64,000 bases of DNA. Origin: Pardosa pseudoannulata (Eukaryota > Arthropoda > Arachnida > Araneae > Lycosidae). Positions 62,935-64,000 of the stretch are shown piece after piece; position 1 is the first letter of the stretch, and the number at the start of each line of letters is the position of its first letter. The translations under genes and the position numbers were made by a program. The stretch is from NCBI GenBank assembly GCA_032207245.1, contig CM063503.1, positions 105,109,756 through 105,173,755 of the forward strand. The letters are read 5' to 3'. The notes below the pieces were generated by a model. It was not told the origin of the DNA. It made no database searches and saw only the letters and a program-made list of their open reading frames with translations.

Positions 62935-63337
62935 TGTTACCTTTCCTACCGGTAACGCAGAGAGCAGTTATCTAAATAATAGCAGTTGAATTAACGTATG
63001 TGACTGGTCCATTATAAAAATACGATAAGTCCAGAGGGACAGATTATTTATTACTCGGACAAAAACATACTTTAGTAACTTACAATCTAAAGAACTACTA
63101 TGATCAACATCTGCGACAGCTACACAACTATCAGCCTGATTACATTCTATCCGCCCACCTCACACAACACGTGCTTTTATACGGCAGTTAAACTCCGCAG
63201 TGAAACTCAAAATTTGTATTAAATATATTTGCATAAACACACTATTTCATACTACTGCATTTCCAATCGAATTAAACAGAATACCCATTTGGATGCAGAG
63301 AAAAATAAAATAAATCCAGGCATTTCAGTTTGCTACA
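62935..63337 (-). repeat. 5' LTR of the copia element
   Basis: Starts TGTTACC on the plus strand and ends GCTACA, giving canonical TG...CA termini. It aligns with 57840-58202. Promoter and poly(A) signals would lie here in a live element; I did not identify them with confidence. Confidence 0.88.
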
Positions 63338-63342
63338 AATAC

Positions 63343-64000
63343 TATCACAGGGATAAAACACAATTATTCATACTCTTCCACTATTAAATGTATAAGTTTA
63401 TAACTGTCACTGCTGGTTACCATTCTTATTCTGTAATATATCAGTAATTTATTCTTTATGTAATTTAATTTAATGCTATTAATGTTAACTGGCAATTGGG
63501 ATATCCTTAACCATGCAACAACTATAAAACAACCCACCGTTCAAACTATTTTACTGCTAATTTTCATTTATTTTGAAGATATTCAGCTATGATTAAAATC
63601 TTTATAACTTTCTTACAAATTCCACGAATAACATTGTGATATTCTGTTATTCAAACCAAATTCTGTATTAAGGAGTTCCGATTGAATCAGTAATATTTCT
63701 AAAAATGTATTCGTCTTTTAGCACTTTTTGCCATTGCTCTGTTATGTTATACAGTTTCTAATTATAACACTGAATCAAGAAATGCAAAATTTAGTAAATA
63801 TTTTAATTTTATTTTTAAATAAATTTTTAAAAATGTAATCTTTACAAATGAATTTTAATTAAGTTATCGTTACAACAAAATATATATAATAAATAATTAG
63901 CAAATTTCGGTCATATGTAAGATTTTTTTCTATAGCTTAAAAACCTTAGATTTGTTTCTTCTTCTACTTAAATGTATATTTAAAAGTGCAAGATCTATTA
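63343..64000. other. AT-rich DNA, no gene seen
   Basis: No supported feature to the end of the window. Confidence 0.6.

Larger units (their letters stand above)
57835..63342 (-). mobile_element. Ty1/copia LTR retrotransposon relic, structurally complete
   Basis: The whole unit, read on the minus strand, runs 5' LTR (62935-63337), primer site, gag, integrase, reverse transcriptase, RNase H, polypurine tract and 3' LTR (57840-58202). The 5-bp AATAC occurs immediately outside both LTRs (57835-57839 and 63338-63342), so this is an original insertion and not a rearranged fragment. The domain order with integrase before reverse transcriptase is diagnostic of Ty1/copia rather than gypsy/BEL. Every coding segment is broken by stops and frameshifts, and the two LTRs are visibly diverged, so the element is old and dead. 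Intact relatives encode a capsid protein and a polyprotein for intracellular particles. Confidence 0.93.

Overview
Organism and overall character. This is a strongly A+T-rich animal nuclear sequence (well over two thirds A+T by eye, not counted). I found no intact host gene, rRNA, functional tRNA gene, operon or CRISPR array. The contents point to an invertebrate, most likely an arthropod: decayed Tc1 and mariner relics, piggyBac-type elements on TTAA targets, a Drosophila-copia-like Ty1/copia retrotransposon, a tRNA-derived SINE family and many microsatellites. I cannot name the species. The window reads as intergenic or intronic DNA that has served as a mobile-element graveyard. All boundaries were placed by eye.

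Layout. 1-10 kb: AT-rich DNA with a sharp 17-bp hairpin (103-141), a TTTTA repeat (1.7-2.0 kb), a CT/CA microsatellite (2.8-3.0 kb), a diverged SINE (5.36-5.52 kb) and one unexplained 101-codon open frame (5732-6037). 10.1-10.9 kb: an 811-bp foldback element with long inverted ends and 49-bp subrepeats. 12.2-13.3 kb: a 150-bp tandem duplication and a TATA-type microsatellite. 15.9-25 kb: three SINE copies, two of which share an extra 3' segment, an inverted pair of short piggyBac-type elements, and a third related terminus. 26.5-31.3 kb: Tc1 relic, mariner relic, second Tc1 fragment. 36-41 kb: a truncated SINE, an old SINE and a dispersed repeat pair. 43.8-45.1 kb: an isolated GC-rich patch, a (TA)n tract and a tRNA-like stretch. 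45.7-47.05 kb: a nearly perfect 690-bp tandem duplication. 52.4-54.6 kb: a second piggyBac-type element and a related palindrome-bearing repeat. 56.4-56.6 kb: an old SINE. 57.8-63.3 kb: a degenerate but structurally complete Ty1/copia element on the minus strand with both LTRs, primer site, polypurine tract and a matching 5-bp target duplication.

How the parts relate. There is no pathway here. The shared theme is transposition: DNA elements reduced to ends plus a scrap of transposase, SINEs with target duplications of the kind made by a LINE machinery absent from the window, and local duplications. One SINE sits inside one copy of a tandem duplication, so the other copy is an unfilled reference site. 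Two SINEs share unique 3' sequence and probably descend from one transduction event. Three piggyBac-like families carry palindromes near their ends, and two keep only the C-terminal cysteine-rich coding end. I saw no undescribed enzymatic system; the most informative features are these element-biology observations.
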